From assembly GCA_031548025.1 (NCBI GenBank), contig JAVBRM010000100.1:16439-80438 (forward strand): a DNA stretch of 64,000 nucleotides, read 5' to 3'. Made by a program: the position numbers and the translations under genes. Positions 46,161-54,374 of this stretch are shown in pieces. Source of the stretch: UBA5239 sp031548025. Its GTDB lineage: Bacteria; Verrucomicrobiota; Lentisphaeria; Victivallales; Victivallaceae. The first letter of the stretch is position 1. Every line of letters starts with the position of its first letter. The notes below the pieces were generated by a model. The model was not told the origin of the DNA. It did not search any database and was given only the letters and a program-made list of their open reading frames with translations.

Positions 46161-47816
46161 TTATTTGCCGGAGAAGTATTTTTTCACAATATCATATGCC
46201 AGTTTCGGACGCCGGTATTCATCCATGATTCCTTTGTTGTTAAAAGCCCGTGGCCGCCCCAGCGCATAGGCGCTGCTGTAGGTCCGGCAATCGGCAAAAT
46301 GCCAGAGCGCCAGCCCCGCGACTTCCGGTGTGGACTCGACATAACGGCAGACTTCTTCCAGGAAATCATGCTGGTACTCTTCGCTCCAATGTCCCTTGAA
46401 ACGGTCGCGCCAGCCGTAGACGGCCCCTGCCCCGATTTCGCTGATGATGAACGGCTTATCGGACAGGCCGGTGGCTTTCATAAATGCAATGAACTCGTCA
46501 AAACGGGGTTGAATTTCATCCAGCGGCCGGAATTTATTGCGGTCGGCGGCATACCAGCCCGGATAGGCGTTGTAACTGACGATATCGGCTTCGTGGAAGA
46601 GAATGTCTTTTTCGGCCCGGTTGGAGGCATAAGTCACCGGACGGCTCAAATCCTGAGCTCTCAGATCGGCGATCAGATTTTTGTACAACGGAATGGCCGC
46701 TTCTTCATCGGAAGCGCCTTCGTTCAGGAATCCCCACATGATGACCGAGGGATGATTGTAGCTGTTGCGGACCATCCACGGCACCTGACGGCGCTGGCCG
46801 TCCTGGAATCCGGGATCGGTCAGATGATTGGCGCCATTGCCCCAGCCGAGAGTTTCTTCCCAGACCATCAGACCGTAGCGGTCGCAAAGGCTGAGGAAAC
46901 GTTGATCCTGCGGGTAATGCGAGCCACGGACAAAGTTACAACCAAGGTCCTTGAGCCAACTGATGTCTTCCAACAGGATATGCAGCGGCAACGCCGGGCC
47001 GAATTGCGGATGAGCCTCGTGACGGCAGAAACCGCGCAGTTTGACCGGCTTATTGTTGAGATAGATTTTCCCGTTGCCGGTGGTGACGGTACGAATGCCG
47101 AACTGCTCGATTATGCAATCTCCGGCACTGCGAACCGTAATGGTATGCAATTCCGGCGACTCCGGCGACCACAGACGGAATCCAGGGACTTCCGCTGCAA
47201 ATTCCTTGCCGGGAGCGGATTTGAATTCACCGTTATCGAAGGCATATTCCAAACCGGAAGCATTGCTGTCGATCTTGACTTTGACCTTGCCGTCTCCAAT
47301 ATTGAGGGTAGTGACGAAAACCCGGTTGACAGCATTTTCCGGCAGGCTGAACAGCTCCACCTCGCGGTAAATCCCGCCATGGCCGTAGAAGTCATAAAAT
47401 TGCGAAAACAGCGGAGTACGCCCGAAATCCAACCGGTTGTCGATGACAATCAACAATTCATGATGTCCCTTGCCGCCGCCGTCAAAAGCGAAATCCACAC
47501 CCGAGTATGGCAAGTCGACGATGCCGACCGGCTTACGGTCCCAGAAAATCGCGCCCCACAAGCCCAAACCGCCCAGCTTCAAATAGACTTTGCCGTCAAA
47601 ATCCAACTCCACATTTTTCCGGTAAAACGCGGTACCGCGCTGCCCGGCGTAAGCGGGAAAGACATCGAAAACACCGGGAACCGGCATGACTTCATTGAAT
47701 TTGAGTTTGGAGAAGTCCGGATTGACCGGATCTTTTTCGTCATTCCGGAAAACAAAGTCCCAAGCCCCGGCAAGATTCAGCTTTCGCCGACACGGATATT
47801 GAGGATAAAATTCCAT
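46161..47816 (-). CDS. GH2 family glycoside hydrolase (beta-glucuronidase/beta-galactosidase-like)
   Basis: 551 residues with the GH2 layout: jelly-roll sugar-binding domain (about 10-160, LNLAGAWDFVF), immunoglobulin-like domain (about 165-255) and a TIM barrel. The acid/base is Glu366 (WGFLNEGASD) and the nucleophile Glu460 (FIISEIGAGAVYGWRD). LRGFCRHEAHPQFG is the conserved entry to the barrel. The short length and NEGAS/SEIGAGA motifs resemble beta-glucuronidases, but the substrate is open. No signal peptide. ATG 47816 sits 10 bases after GGAG; an in-frame TTG at 47822 is closer to it but less likely. It lies 28 bases downstream of the Smr gene. Confidence 0.88.
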   Translation of the reverse strand: MEFYPQYPCRRKLNLAGAWDFVFRNDEKDPVNPDFSKLKFNEVMPVPGVFDVFPAYAGQRGTAFYRKNVELDFDGKVYLKLGGLGLWGAIFWDRKPVGIVDLPYSGVDFAFDGGGKGHHELLIVIDNRLDFGRTPLFSQFYDFYGHGGIYREVELFSLPENAVNRVFVTTLNIGDGKVKVKIDSNASGLEYAFDNGEFKSAPGKEFAAEVPGFRLWSPESPELHTITVRSAGDCIIEQFGIRTVTTGNGKIYLNNKPVKLRGFCRHEAHPQFGPALPLHILLEDISWLKDLGCNFVRGSHYPQDQRFLSLCDRYGLMVWEETLGWGNGANHLTDPGFQDGQRRQVPWMVRNSYNHPSVIMWGFLNEGASDEEAAIPLYKNLIADLRAQDLSRPVTYASNRAEKDILFHEADIVSYNAYPGWYAADRNKFRPLDEIQPRFDEFIAFMKATGLSDKPFIISEIGAGAVYGWRDRFKGHWSEEYQHDFLEEVCRYVESTPEVAGLALWHFADCRTYSSAYALGRPRAFNNKGIMDEYRRPKLAYDIVKKYFSGK

Positions 47817-47844
47817 AACCAAAAATCTCCTTAGAGTTGGATTG

Positions 47845-48099
47845 CTATTTATAAATCATAGTCACGCCGTCCCTGCCGGGCAAGTTCAGATCCTCTCCAT
47901 AAATGATTTGCCGCACCAGCGGGCATTCGCGAACAGCCTGGCGAACGGCGTTTTTCAGTGCGCCGGAACCTCGCCCATGAATTACTTTGATGCTGCGGAA
48001 GCGGCCGCTGTACAGCGGGCCGTTCAACCTCCGCAATGCATCGTCCACCGTCAAACCGTGCAGATCGATGGTAATTTCACAGGACGACTTCTCCGCCAT
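47845..48099 (-). CDS. Small Smr-domain protein
   Basis: 84 residues forming a stand-alone Smr domain: DLHGLTVDDALRRL at the start and VIHGRGSGALKNAVRQAV in the middle, the two hallmark blocks of MutS2-type nuclease/RNA-binding domains. Small Smr proteins have been linked to ribosome rescue and RNA cleavage. The start is ATG 48099; an in-frame TTG at 48111 would add four residues. The ribosome-binding site is weak, which suggests coupling to the small ORF that ends at 48112. Confidence 0.82.
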   Translation of the reverse strand: MAEKSSCEITIDLHGLTVDDALRRLNGPLYSGRFRSIKVIHGRGSGALKNAVRQAVRECPLVRQIIYGEDLNLPGRDGVTMIYK

Positions 48100-48103
48100 A
48101 TCT

Positions 48104-48262
48104 ATACTCAATCAGGGTTGAAATTTAAAATTGACGCGGGGCTTGAACAGCGCTTTTTTCCGCTGCTCATTTGCCCGATGTTCGCATCGGGCTACACTCG
48201 TATCCCAAAAAATCACCATTCAAATCCTCCTCAATTTCAAATTTCCATCCCTGACTGAGTAT
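48104..48262. repeat. 159-bp intergenic element with inverted ends
   Basis: The left end (48104-48133) begins ATACTCAATCAGGG and the right end (48232-48262), read on the minus strand, begins ATACTCAGTCAGGG. Both continue into a GAAATTT.AAATTG tract, so about 30 bp match at roughly 87 percent with one gap. The right end abuts the stop codon of the dehydrogenase gene. The interior contains a perfect 8-bp stem with a TTCG loop (48173-48192). A third copy of the left end occurs at 58438-58480. This pattern suggests a short dispersed repeat. A 35-codon ORF lies inside. Confidence 0.55.
48112..48219 (-). CDS. Candidate 35-residue basic small protein
   Basis: A short ORF from ATG 48219 to TGA 48112 encodes MVIFWDTSVARCEHRANEQR followed by a lysine-rich end KKALFKPRVNFKFQP. 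A very strong AGGAGG site lies 6 bases before the ATG, better than that of most genes here, and the TGA runs directly into the Smr gene's start region. It sits between the dehydrogenase and Smr genes on the same strand. Against it, the ORF falls inside a repeat element and its last residues coincide with the repeat's left end. No family recognised. Confidence 0.4.
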   Translation of the reverse strand: MVIFWDTSVARCEHRANEQRKKALFKPRVNFKFQP

Positions 48263-49309
48263 TCAATTCTCGATCTGTCTGATCACCGCGTCGGTCATTT
48301 GTTCCGTGGTGGAGCATCCGCCGATATCCGGTGTGCGGATTTTACCTTCCTGCAGCACTTTGCAGAGCGAAGCCATCAACACTTCGGCCAGACCTTCCAG
48401 CTCAAGCTGTTCGAGCATCATCGCCACCGCCCACAGCATACCGGTGGGATTGGCAATGCCCTTGCCGGCGATGTCCGGCGCGGAACCGTGAATCGGTTCG
48501 AACATACTCGGATATTTGCGCTCGGGATTGATATTGCCGGACGGCGAAATACCGATACTGCCCAGCATCGCCGAGCCCAGGTCGGTGAGGATATCACCGA
48601 AAAGGTTGCTGGCGACCACGATGTCAAGCTGATCCGGGCGCATGATGAAATATCCGGCCAAGGCGTCGACGTGCATTTGACGCGATTCGATTGTGGGATA
48701 GTCTTTTTTCACTTCATCGAAAATCTTGTCCCAGAACACCATGGAGTAATTCAGGGCATTGGACTTGGTGGCGCTGAGAACTTTGGTTCTCTTTTGTTTG
48801 ATCGCGTATTCATAAGCATAACGGATGATTCTTTCGGTACCCTTGCGGGTAAATATCGCCTGCTGAATGGCGGTTTCGTCACCGATGAACTCGCCTTTGC
48901 CGCAGTATTCGCCCTCGGAATTTTCGCGGATTACAACAAAATCGATTTTATCGTTTTTGATCGGAGAACAAAGGCCCGGCAGCAGCTTGATCGGACGCAT
49001 ATTGACGTACTGGTCGAAACCGGTACGGATCGGCAGAAGCAATTCACGCAGGGAAACATGGTCCGGCACACCGGGGAAACCGACCGCTCCCAACAGAATG
49101 GAGTCACAGTCGGCCAGAATCTTCAGGCCGTCTTCCGGCATCATTCTGCCGTGTTCAGCGTAGTACTGACAACTCCAGGGCAGAGTGTTGAATTCAAACT
49201 TGATACCGCCATGGAACCTGGCCATGGCTTCCATTACCCGCTTGCCCTCGTTGGTGACGTCGATCCCAATGCCGTCGCCGGGAATCAGATTAATCCGGTA
49301 AGATTTCAT
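48263..49309 (-). CDS. Isocitrate/isopropylmalate-type beta-decarboxylating dehydrogenase (tartrate/D-malate-like)
   Basis: 348 residues of the metal-dependent decarboxylating dehydrogenase family. RINLIPGDGIGIDVTNEG starts the fold. The substrate block PDHVSLRELLLPIRTGFDQYVNMRP and the signature NLFGDILTDLGSAMLGSIGISPSGNINP are clear. The LLLPIR-GFDQYVN wording is closer to tartrate and D-malate dehydrogenases than to LeuB or isocitrate dehydrogenase. NAD preference is likely but not proven. ATG 49309 has AAGGAA upstream; the longer open frame runs into thiE. It lies 11 bases after thiE in the operon. Confidence 0.82.
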   Translation of the reverse strand: MKSYRINLIPGDGIGIDVTNEGKRVMEAMARFHGGIKFEFNTLPWSCQYYAEHGRMMPEDGLKILADCDSILLGAVGFPGVPDHVSLRELLLPIRTGFDQYVNMRPIKLLPGLCSPIKNDKIDFVVIRENSEGEYCGKGEFIGDETAIQQAIFTRKGTERIIRYAYEYAIKQKRTKVLSATKSNALNYSMVFWDKIFDEVKKDYPTIESRQMHVDALAGYFIMRPDQLDIVVASNLFGDILTDLGSAMLGSIGISPSGNINPERKYPSMFEPIHGSAPDIAGKGIANPTGMLWAVAMMLEQLELEGLAEVLMASLCKVLQEGKIRTPDIGGCSTTEQMTDAVIRQIEN

Positions 49310-49320
49310 GCTCGTTTCCT

Positions 49321-49968
49321 TTATTTGAATAGACTGCGTAAATATTCTGTTTGCCGGCGGATATCCTCCGCCTGGGTGATTTCGGTAACCATGGCAATGC
49401 GTTTGGCCCCGGCCGCCAGCAGTTCGGGAATATGCTTGGCCTTGATGCCGCCCATAATACTGAACGGTATCGGCAAGCCCGGAGCGATTTTTCTCAGCAT
49501 TTCCACTCCGACCGGACCGCAATTGACCGCCTTGGTGCCTGTCGGAAAAATCGGCCCGACGTTGATATATCCGGCGCCATCGCGCACCGCGTCCGCGGCT
49601 TCTTCCGGGTTGTGAGTCGAGATGCCGATCAACAGCTCTCCGGCGATTTTTCTGGCTGCGGCCAGGGGCAAATCGTCCTGTCCCAGGTGCACACCGTCGG
49701 CCCCGACCGCGAGGGCGATATCGATATGATCGTTGATGATCAACAACATCCGGTGTGCTGCGGTGATCTCCCGGTAAATCCGGGCCAGTTCATAATACTC
49801 CCGCTTGGCGAGTTTTTTTTCCCGGAGCTGGACCAACGTAGCCCCGCCTTCGGCAATGGCTTTAAGCACAGTCACCGGGTCGCGGCCGTTGCAGAATTCA
49901 GACGAAACCACCGGATAAAGATCACGACCATCAAAAGCTTTTTGACGTTCTTCCAGAGTTTTAAACAT
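49321..49968 (-). CDS. thiE: Thiamine-phosphate synthase ThiE
   Basis: 215 residues. A TIM-barrel that joins hydroxymethylpyrimidine diphosphate and thiazole phosphate to thiamine phosphate. Conserved blocks: LVQLREKKL, LIINDHIDIALAVGADGVHLGQDDL, IGISTHNPEEAADA, YINVGPIFPTGTK and FSIMGGI. ATG 49968 overlaps the end of the zinc-ribbon gene (stop at 49961); the frame is open further upstream, but inside that gene. The operon also contains dxs, whose product both needs thiamine diphosphate and supplies the thiazole precursor, so the pairing is metabolically coherent. Confidence 0.92.
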   Translation of the reverse strand: MFKTLEERQKAFDGRDLYPVVSSEFCNGRDPVTVLKAIAEGGATLVQLREKKLAKREYYELARIYREITAAHRMLLIINDHIDIALAVGADGVHLGQDDLPLAAARKIAGELLIGISTHNPEEAADAVRDGAGYINVGPIFPTGTKAVNCGPVGVEMLRKIAPGLPIPFSIMGGIKAKHIPELLAAGAKRIAMVTEITQAEDIRRQTEYLRSLFK

Positions 49969-50344
49969 GCTTATTCTCTTTCTTCTTCGGAGTGAATTGG
50001 GGGCAGTCATCCATCGCCCCGGTGGGGCGGCGGTGGAGCCCGCAACGGGTTTCAAAAGGGTGTTCGATAAAGTTGGCGCAATCTTTGCAGAAATTCTTTT
50101 CATCCGCGGCCACTTCGATTACCGGACGGGCAATATCATCGGTCTGCAGCAGGGATTTCAAGGAATCCAGCGCGGCCTTGTTGTCTTTGCTCTGCCCTTC
50201 GGCCTCGGGCTCGCCCAGTTTTTCCCCGCACAAAGCGCAAACCAGCGCTTTGCCGAGGGAGGTCCAGCCGGACATCAGATTTTTCTCTTTGACCAGTGTT
50301 TCCTGGCCGCAATGCGGACACTTGACTTTATCGCCGTTTTTCAC
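49961..50344 (-). CDS. Double zinc-ribbon protein of unknown function
   Basis: 127 residues with two metal-binding clusters. The first is CPHCG and CALCG about 30 residues apart (a zinc ribbon, residues 9-40). The second (about 86-118) has CKDC, then RCGLHRR and DDCPQF. A charged linker separates them. AGGAGG precedes the ATG. It overlaps thiE and follows the RdgC-like gene in the operon. No known family recognised; nucleic-acid or protein binding is plausible. Confidence 0.7.
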   Translation of the reverse strand: MKNGDKVKCPHCGQETLVKEKNLMSGWTSLGKALVCALCGEKLGEPEAEGQSKDNKAALDSLKSLLQTDDIARPVIEVAADEKNFCKDCANFIEHPFETRCGLHRRPTGAMDDCPQFTPKKKENKHV

Positions 50345-50360
50345 GGGACACCTCCTGATA

Positions 50361-51455
50361 TTATCTGGAATCGCGATCCTGAACCCACTTCTGGATTTTC
50401 TTTTCGATATTATCCCATTTGGGCCCGGTTACCGTTTTGACGTACTGGGCAAAATACTCACCGATCACGGTCTGGAAAATATGCAGATTGTCGATGCGCT
50501 CGGCGAAACGGCTGTCGCGATCCATTTCTTCGCCTTCCGGCAGCGAAAGACCGCTGAAGGTGAAATGGTCGGCATCGAAAGATCCGGACCAGACATCTTC
50601 GCCGCGAGCCAGGATGAATTTGGCTTTCTTCAATTTTTTGCCGACATTCAAAGCCGCTTTGGCTTCGGCGGACCGCAATGGGCTGTCGCCTTTTTTCAAG
50701 GTGGTTTCGGCGGCGCCGCGGGCTTCTGCGGCAAAAGCAAAGGTTAACGGTCCCTCGATGGCAAAGGCGAACTCGCCATACTGGTCAACTTTAATCGCAC
50801 CGTCTTCGCATTCGCTGTAATACCAGAGCCATGTCAGGAAATCGCGTCCGGGCGTGGTTTCGTCATCGCCATTTTCCGCGAACTTAACCACCGGCAACGA
50901 GACTTCGGTCATTTCGAACCGGTGCTCCAGCAGGTAAGCCGGGGTAACCATGACCGGCTCGATATTGGTGGTCTTGTAGAAGAAAGCGATAAAATTATCG
51001 ATTTGAGCAGTGGACGAGGTTCCGAGATAAAGAATCTTGGACGCCATATCGATAACCATCGAAGTGCCGGAAATCGTCGGCGGCATTTTCATGAGGTTTT
51101 TCTCGATGGCTTCTTCTTTGATCTGTTTTTTCTGGCGCGAGGGAACTACGGAAGTTTCATTGGCCTGCATATAAACGAGTTCTTCGCGGCGGCAAATGGC
51201 GTTTAAGAGAGAAGCCGGTATTTTCCGCTCGGCTTTGCGCAAGTTCAAGAAGAGGTGTCCGCCGCAAACCGAGGTAACCTCGTCAATCGTGGTTTCAAGC
51301 AGATGGCGTCCGCTGACCCATCCGATCTGCGGTTCTTCCTTGACGGCGTCAAGGATACCGGCTTTCATTCCTTCAAAGAATTCCAGATAATCTTCCGGCA
51401 GCTCGTCCGGCAAGGCAAAAATCGCTACGGCAAACGTTCCATGTTCAAAAGGCAT
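50361..51455 (-). CDS. RdgC-like protein
   Basis: 364 residues resembling RdgC, the ring-shaped DNA-binding protein that restrains RecA in Proteobacteria. Matching features are GWVSGRHLLE early, GGHLFLNLRKAERKIPASLLNAICRREELVYMQ, the charged RQKKQIKEEAIEKNLMKMPPTISGTSMVIDMASKILYLGTSS block, and FLTWLWYYSE near residue 220. The assignment rests on remembered family patterns. It sits in a metabolic operon between the coiled-coil and zinc-ribbon genes rather than with recombination genes. The start has AGGAGA upstream. Confidence 0.6.
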   Translation of the reverse strand: MPFEHGTFAVAIFALPDELPEDYLEFFEGMKAGILDAVKEEPQIGWVSGRHLLETTIDEVTSVCGGHLFLNLRKAERKIPASLLNAICRREELVYMQANETSVVPSRQKKQIKEEAIEKNLMKMPPTISGTSMVIDMASKILYLGTSSTAQIDNFIAFFYKTTNIEPVMVTPAYLLEHRFEMTEVSLPVVKFAENGDDETTPGRDFLTWLWYYSECEDGAIKVDQYGEFAFAIEGPLTFAFAAEARGAAETTLKKGDSPLRSAEAKAALNVGKKLKKAKFILARGEDVWSGSFDADHFTFSGLSLPEGEEMDRDSRFAERIDNLHIFQTVIGEYFAQYVKTVTGPKWDNIEKKIQKWVQDRDSR

Positions 51456-51473
51456 GTTGGATATCTCCTATAA

Positions 51474-51800
51474 TCACTTTTTTTCTTGATTTTTCAATTC
51501 ATTCATTTCGCGGTTGATTTCCTCGGCTTTCAAGATCAGTACCCGCATTTCGCGCTTGGTGTCCACCCGCAGCGCCAGCTCCCGGTGAAGCGCAATTATC
51601 TGATTGTGAAGCTTCTGCAGATCGGGATCTTTTTGGATGATCTCGACCCTGAGCTTAGCCATTTCATCTTCCAGATCGACCGCCTGTTTTTTCAGACTTT
51701 CCAATTTGATATTCGGAGTCTCTTTTTTCACTTCCGGCGCCTGGGCGAAAATCACACACACCGCCAGTATCAACAATCCGCTGACCAGATATTTTTTCAT
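51474..51800 (-). CDS. Small exported coiled-coil protein
   Basis: 108 residues: a signal peptide (MKKYLVSGLLILAVCVIFAQA) followed by an almost wholly charged helical stretch with heptad spacing (LESLKKQAVDLEDEMAKLRVEI, LHNQIIALHRELALR, ILKAEEINREMNELK), so a periplasmic coiled coil is predicted. ATG 51800 overlaps the dxs stop (ATGA), implying coupling. The frame is open further into dxs, but that part gives no signal peptide. Function unknown. Confidence 0.75.
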   Translation of the reverse strand: MKKYLVSGLLILAVCVIFAQAPEVKKETPNIKLESLKKQAVDLEDEMAKLRVEIIQKDPDLQKLHNQIIALHRELALRVDTKREMRVLILKAEEINREMNELKNQEKK

Positions 51801-53647
51801 TTTTTCAGTTCCTTGATTGTATTGACAATATTCGCAATGGTAAAACCGAGGTTTTCCCTCAGTACAAAGGTTGAGCCATGCCCGATAATGCGATCGTCCC
51901 AACCGAAATGAATCACCTGCCGGTGTTCAAAATTGACCAGTACTTCATCGCATTGCGCCGCCAGACCGCCGCCGACCTGACCGTCTTCCAGGGTAATCAA
52001 CGGCATTGCCGCCGCATGTTTTCGCAGAAGTTCCGCGTCAAAAGGCTTGAGGAAACGGACATCGACCACCGTCACCTCGATCCCATCTTTAGCCAAAGCT
52101 TCAGCGGCCAGCCAAGCGGTTTCCAATTCCCTGCCCCAGGCCCAAATGGCGGCGTCTTTGCCCGTGCGGAGTACAGCTGCCTTGCCTTTTTTCAGCAGGG
52201 GCAATTCGAACCGGGCACAAGGCTCGGCGCTGCCGCGGGGATAACGGATCACCACCGGCGATGCCAGCTTGTACGCATAGTCAAGCATCATTTTAAGTTC
52301 ATTTTTATCGCAGGGCGCCATAATGGTCAGGTTCGGCAGAGTCCGCATGAACCCGAGGTCGTGAATGCCGTGATGAGTACAGCCATCCTCCACAATCCCC
52401 GCCCGGTCGATCGCAAATATCACCGGCAGATTCTGCAGACAGACGTCGTGAAAAATATTATCCAGGGCACGCTGGATAAAGGTGGCATAAACCGCGTAAA
52501 CCGGACGCATTCCCCCAACCGCCAGTCCTCCGGCCAGAACCGCCGCGTGAGCTTCGGCAATGCCGACATCAAAAAAACGTTTCGGAAATCTCCGGCTGAA
52601 TTCGCGCAGTCCGGTCCCATACGCCATTCCGGCGGTAATCGCCACAAGCTCCGGATGACATTCGGCCATCTCCATCATCGTCTTGCCGAACGCTTTGGAA
52701 AAAGTAACCTCGCCGCTTTGCTGTCCCTCACCGGTAATGGGGTCGAAAGGCGCAATGCCGTGAAACTTCTCCGGAGCGGCGGCAGCCGGTTTGTAGCCCC
52801 GCCCTTTTTCGGTAATAACATGAATCAAGACCGCCCGGTTGCTCCCTTTGGCGGCATTGAAAGTACGAACCATGGCATTGATATCGTGCCCGTCGATCGG
52901 TCCCAAATAACGAAACCCCATGGTTTCGAAAATACTTCCCGGCAGAATCATATTTTTGACCACCCGCAGAATCTTGGAGGCAAAACGGTGAATCGTCTTA
53001 CCACGGCGAAAACGGAAAATCCATTCCCGGACCGAAGAGCGGAACCGAATATATCTGCCGGCGGAAATCAGCCGGTTGAAATGCTTGGCCAGCGCGCCGA
53101 CATTGGCGGAAATCGACATTTTATTGTCATTCAATACCACAATCAGGCCGTGGCAGCTGTAATTGGCATTGTTCAGCCCTTCCAGCGAGATTCCGCAGTT
53201 AAACGCTCCGTCGCCCAGTACCGCCACCACCTGGTCATTCTTGCCCAGCCGGTCAAAAGCGGCTTTGATTCCCGACGCTGCGGAAATGGCGTTTCCGGCA
53301 TGCCCGGATGTAAAGCAGTCATATTCGGACTCGCCCGGAGTCGGAAACCCGGAACATCCGTCATGCTGTCGCAATTTATCGAATCCATTGCGCCGGCCGG
53401 TAATCAACTTATGAGTATAGGTCTGATGGCCGACGTCCCAGACGATTTTATCGTGGGGGGTATTGAATGCACAATGCAGTGCCAGAGTCAATTCAACCGT
53501 CCCCAGGTTCGGAGCCAGATGTCCACCGTTTGCCGCTACTGTTTTGATCAGAAATTCTCTGATTTCTCCAGGTAACTGATTCAATTCATCGTCGTTCAGT
53601 TTCCGCAAGTCCGCCGGTGAATTAATTCGTTCCAGTATGTTATCCAT
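51797..53647 (-). CDS. dxs: 1-deoxy-D-xylulose-5-phosphate synthase
   Basis: 616 residues. A thiamine-diphosphate transketolase-fold enzyme that condenses pyruvate and glyceraldehyde 3-phosphate, the first step of the MEP isoprenoid pathway. Motifs: HLAPNLGTVELTLALH, WDVGHQTYTHKLITGR, the ThDP block GDGAFNCGISLEGLNNA, GPIDGHD, the catalytic-domain DVGIAEAHAAVLAGGLA and RYPRG. The usual DRAGLVG-x-DGPTHHG segment reads DRAGIVEDGCTHHG, one residue short. It is the first gene of a minus-strand operon that continues to thiE and beyond and diverges from the MCE operon. Confidence 0.93.
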   Translation of the reverse strand: MDNILERINSPADLRKLNDDELNQLPGEIREFLIKTVAANGGHLAPNLGTVELTLALHCAFNTPHDKIVWDVGHQTYTHKLITGRRNGFDKLRQHDGCSGFPTPGESEYDCFTSGHAGNAISAASGIKAAFDRLGKNDQVVAVLGDGAFNCGISLEGLNNANYSCHGLIVVLNDNKMSISANVGALAKHFNRLISAGRYIRFRSSVREWIFRFRRGKTIHRFASKILRVVKNMILPGSIFETMGFRYLGPIDGHDINAMVRTFNAAKGSNRAVLIHVITEKGRGYKPAAAAPEKFHGIAPFDPITGEGQQSGEVTFSKAFGKTMMEMAECHPELVAITAGMAYGTGLREFSRRFPKRFFDVGIAEAHAAVLAGGLAVGGMRPVYAVYATFIQRALDNIFHDVCLQNLPVIFAIDRAGIVEDGCTHHGIHDLGFMRTLPNLTIMAPCDKNELKMMLDYAYKLASPVVIRYPRGSAEPCARFELPLLKKGKAAVLRTGKDAAIWAWGRELETAWLAAEALAKDGIEVTVVDVRFLKPFDAELLRKHAAAMPLITLEDGQVGGGLAAQCDEVLVNFEHRQVIHFGWDDRIIGHGSTFVLRENLGFTIANIVNTIKELKK

Positions 53648-53818
53648 AATCTATAGCTATATTCCCAAAAATGTTAAGTCACAATATAGCCCGCCAACCG
53701 TTTTTTACAATCCGCAACCCCGGGCCTATTACTAAAAATATAAATAAAAGAATAGGAAAATATTGATTTTCAGTCCATACCGTACTATTTTAATAGAATT
53801 AAAATATCTGAGGTATCC

Positions 53819-54367
53819 ATGCATAAACTTATTATTGCCTTCTTGACGGTCATGACCCTGACCGGATGTTACTTCTCAGCGCCGCAGGAGGCCAGCTATT
53901 ACGATCTGGCTCTTCCCGCCGAAATTTCCATACCCGGCGTTCGGTTGACGGTCTCCGAATTCGAAAACAATTCCGGAGCAGGCCAAAAAATGCGTTACCG
54001 GCTGGACTACAACCGACTTGTGATCGATACTCTCAATAAATGGGGCGCTTCTCCGGAAAATATGATCCGCCAGTATCTGGTAAACGCCATGACCGACAAC
54101 GGCAACAGCTCCTTGAACAACAAGCAGTTGACTCTGTACGGAAAGCTTGAGATTTTCGAAATCGACCTGACCGGTAAAGAAATCATCATGCAGTTCGCAT
54201 ACGCCGTCGCTCCCCGGGAAGCCGCCGGCTCGGACTTGAATTGGCAGGTCTTTCGGTACAGAACTCCGCTTGAGGAGAATTCCCCCATCGAGTTTGCCCG
54301 TGGCTTTACTCGCGGGGCCAATGAGTTAAGCAAAACTATCCGCAACGAAATTCTACAGAAACCCTGA
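53819..54367 (+). CDS. ABC-type transport auxiliary lipoprotein (PqiC-like)
   Basis: 182 residues with a lipobox LTGC (lipidated Cys17). The body resembles the auxiliary lipoproteins encoded beside MCE transporters: YYDLALPAEISIPGVRLTVSEFENNSGAGQKMRYRLDYNR, then W-x-x-SPENMIRQYLVNAM and a C-terminal TRGANELSKTIRNEI helix. Such proteins sit at the outer membrane and receive lipid from the MCE tunnel. GAGG lies 5 bases before the ATG. It is first in an operon with a permease, an MCE protein and a LolA-like protein. Confidence 0.78.
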   Translation: MHKLIIAFLTVMTLTGCYFSAPQEASYYDLALPAEISIPGVRLTVSEFENNSGAGQKMRYRLDYNRLVIDTLNKWGASPENMIRQYLVNAMTDNGNSSLNNKQLTLYGKLEIFEIDLTGKEIIMQFAYAVAPREAAGSDLNWQVFRYRTPLEENSPIEFARGFTRGANELSKTIRNEILQKP

Positions 54368-54374
54368 GCTTTTT

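Noticed and set aside
46299..47834. 511-codon open frame antisense to the GH2 gene
   Set aside because: The minus strand carries a full GH2 protein with catalytic residues; this frame has no recognisable domain.
48173..48192. Perfect 8-bp stem with TTCG loop as a terminator
   Set aside because: No T-tract on either strand; better explained as part of the repeat element.
51878..53575. 565-codon open frame antisense to dxs
   Set aside because: dxs is complete on the minus strand; the antisense translation shows no conserved motif.
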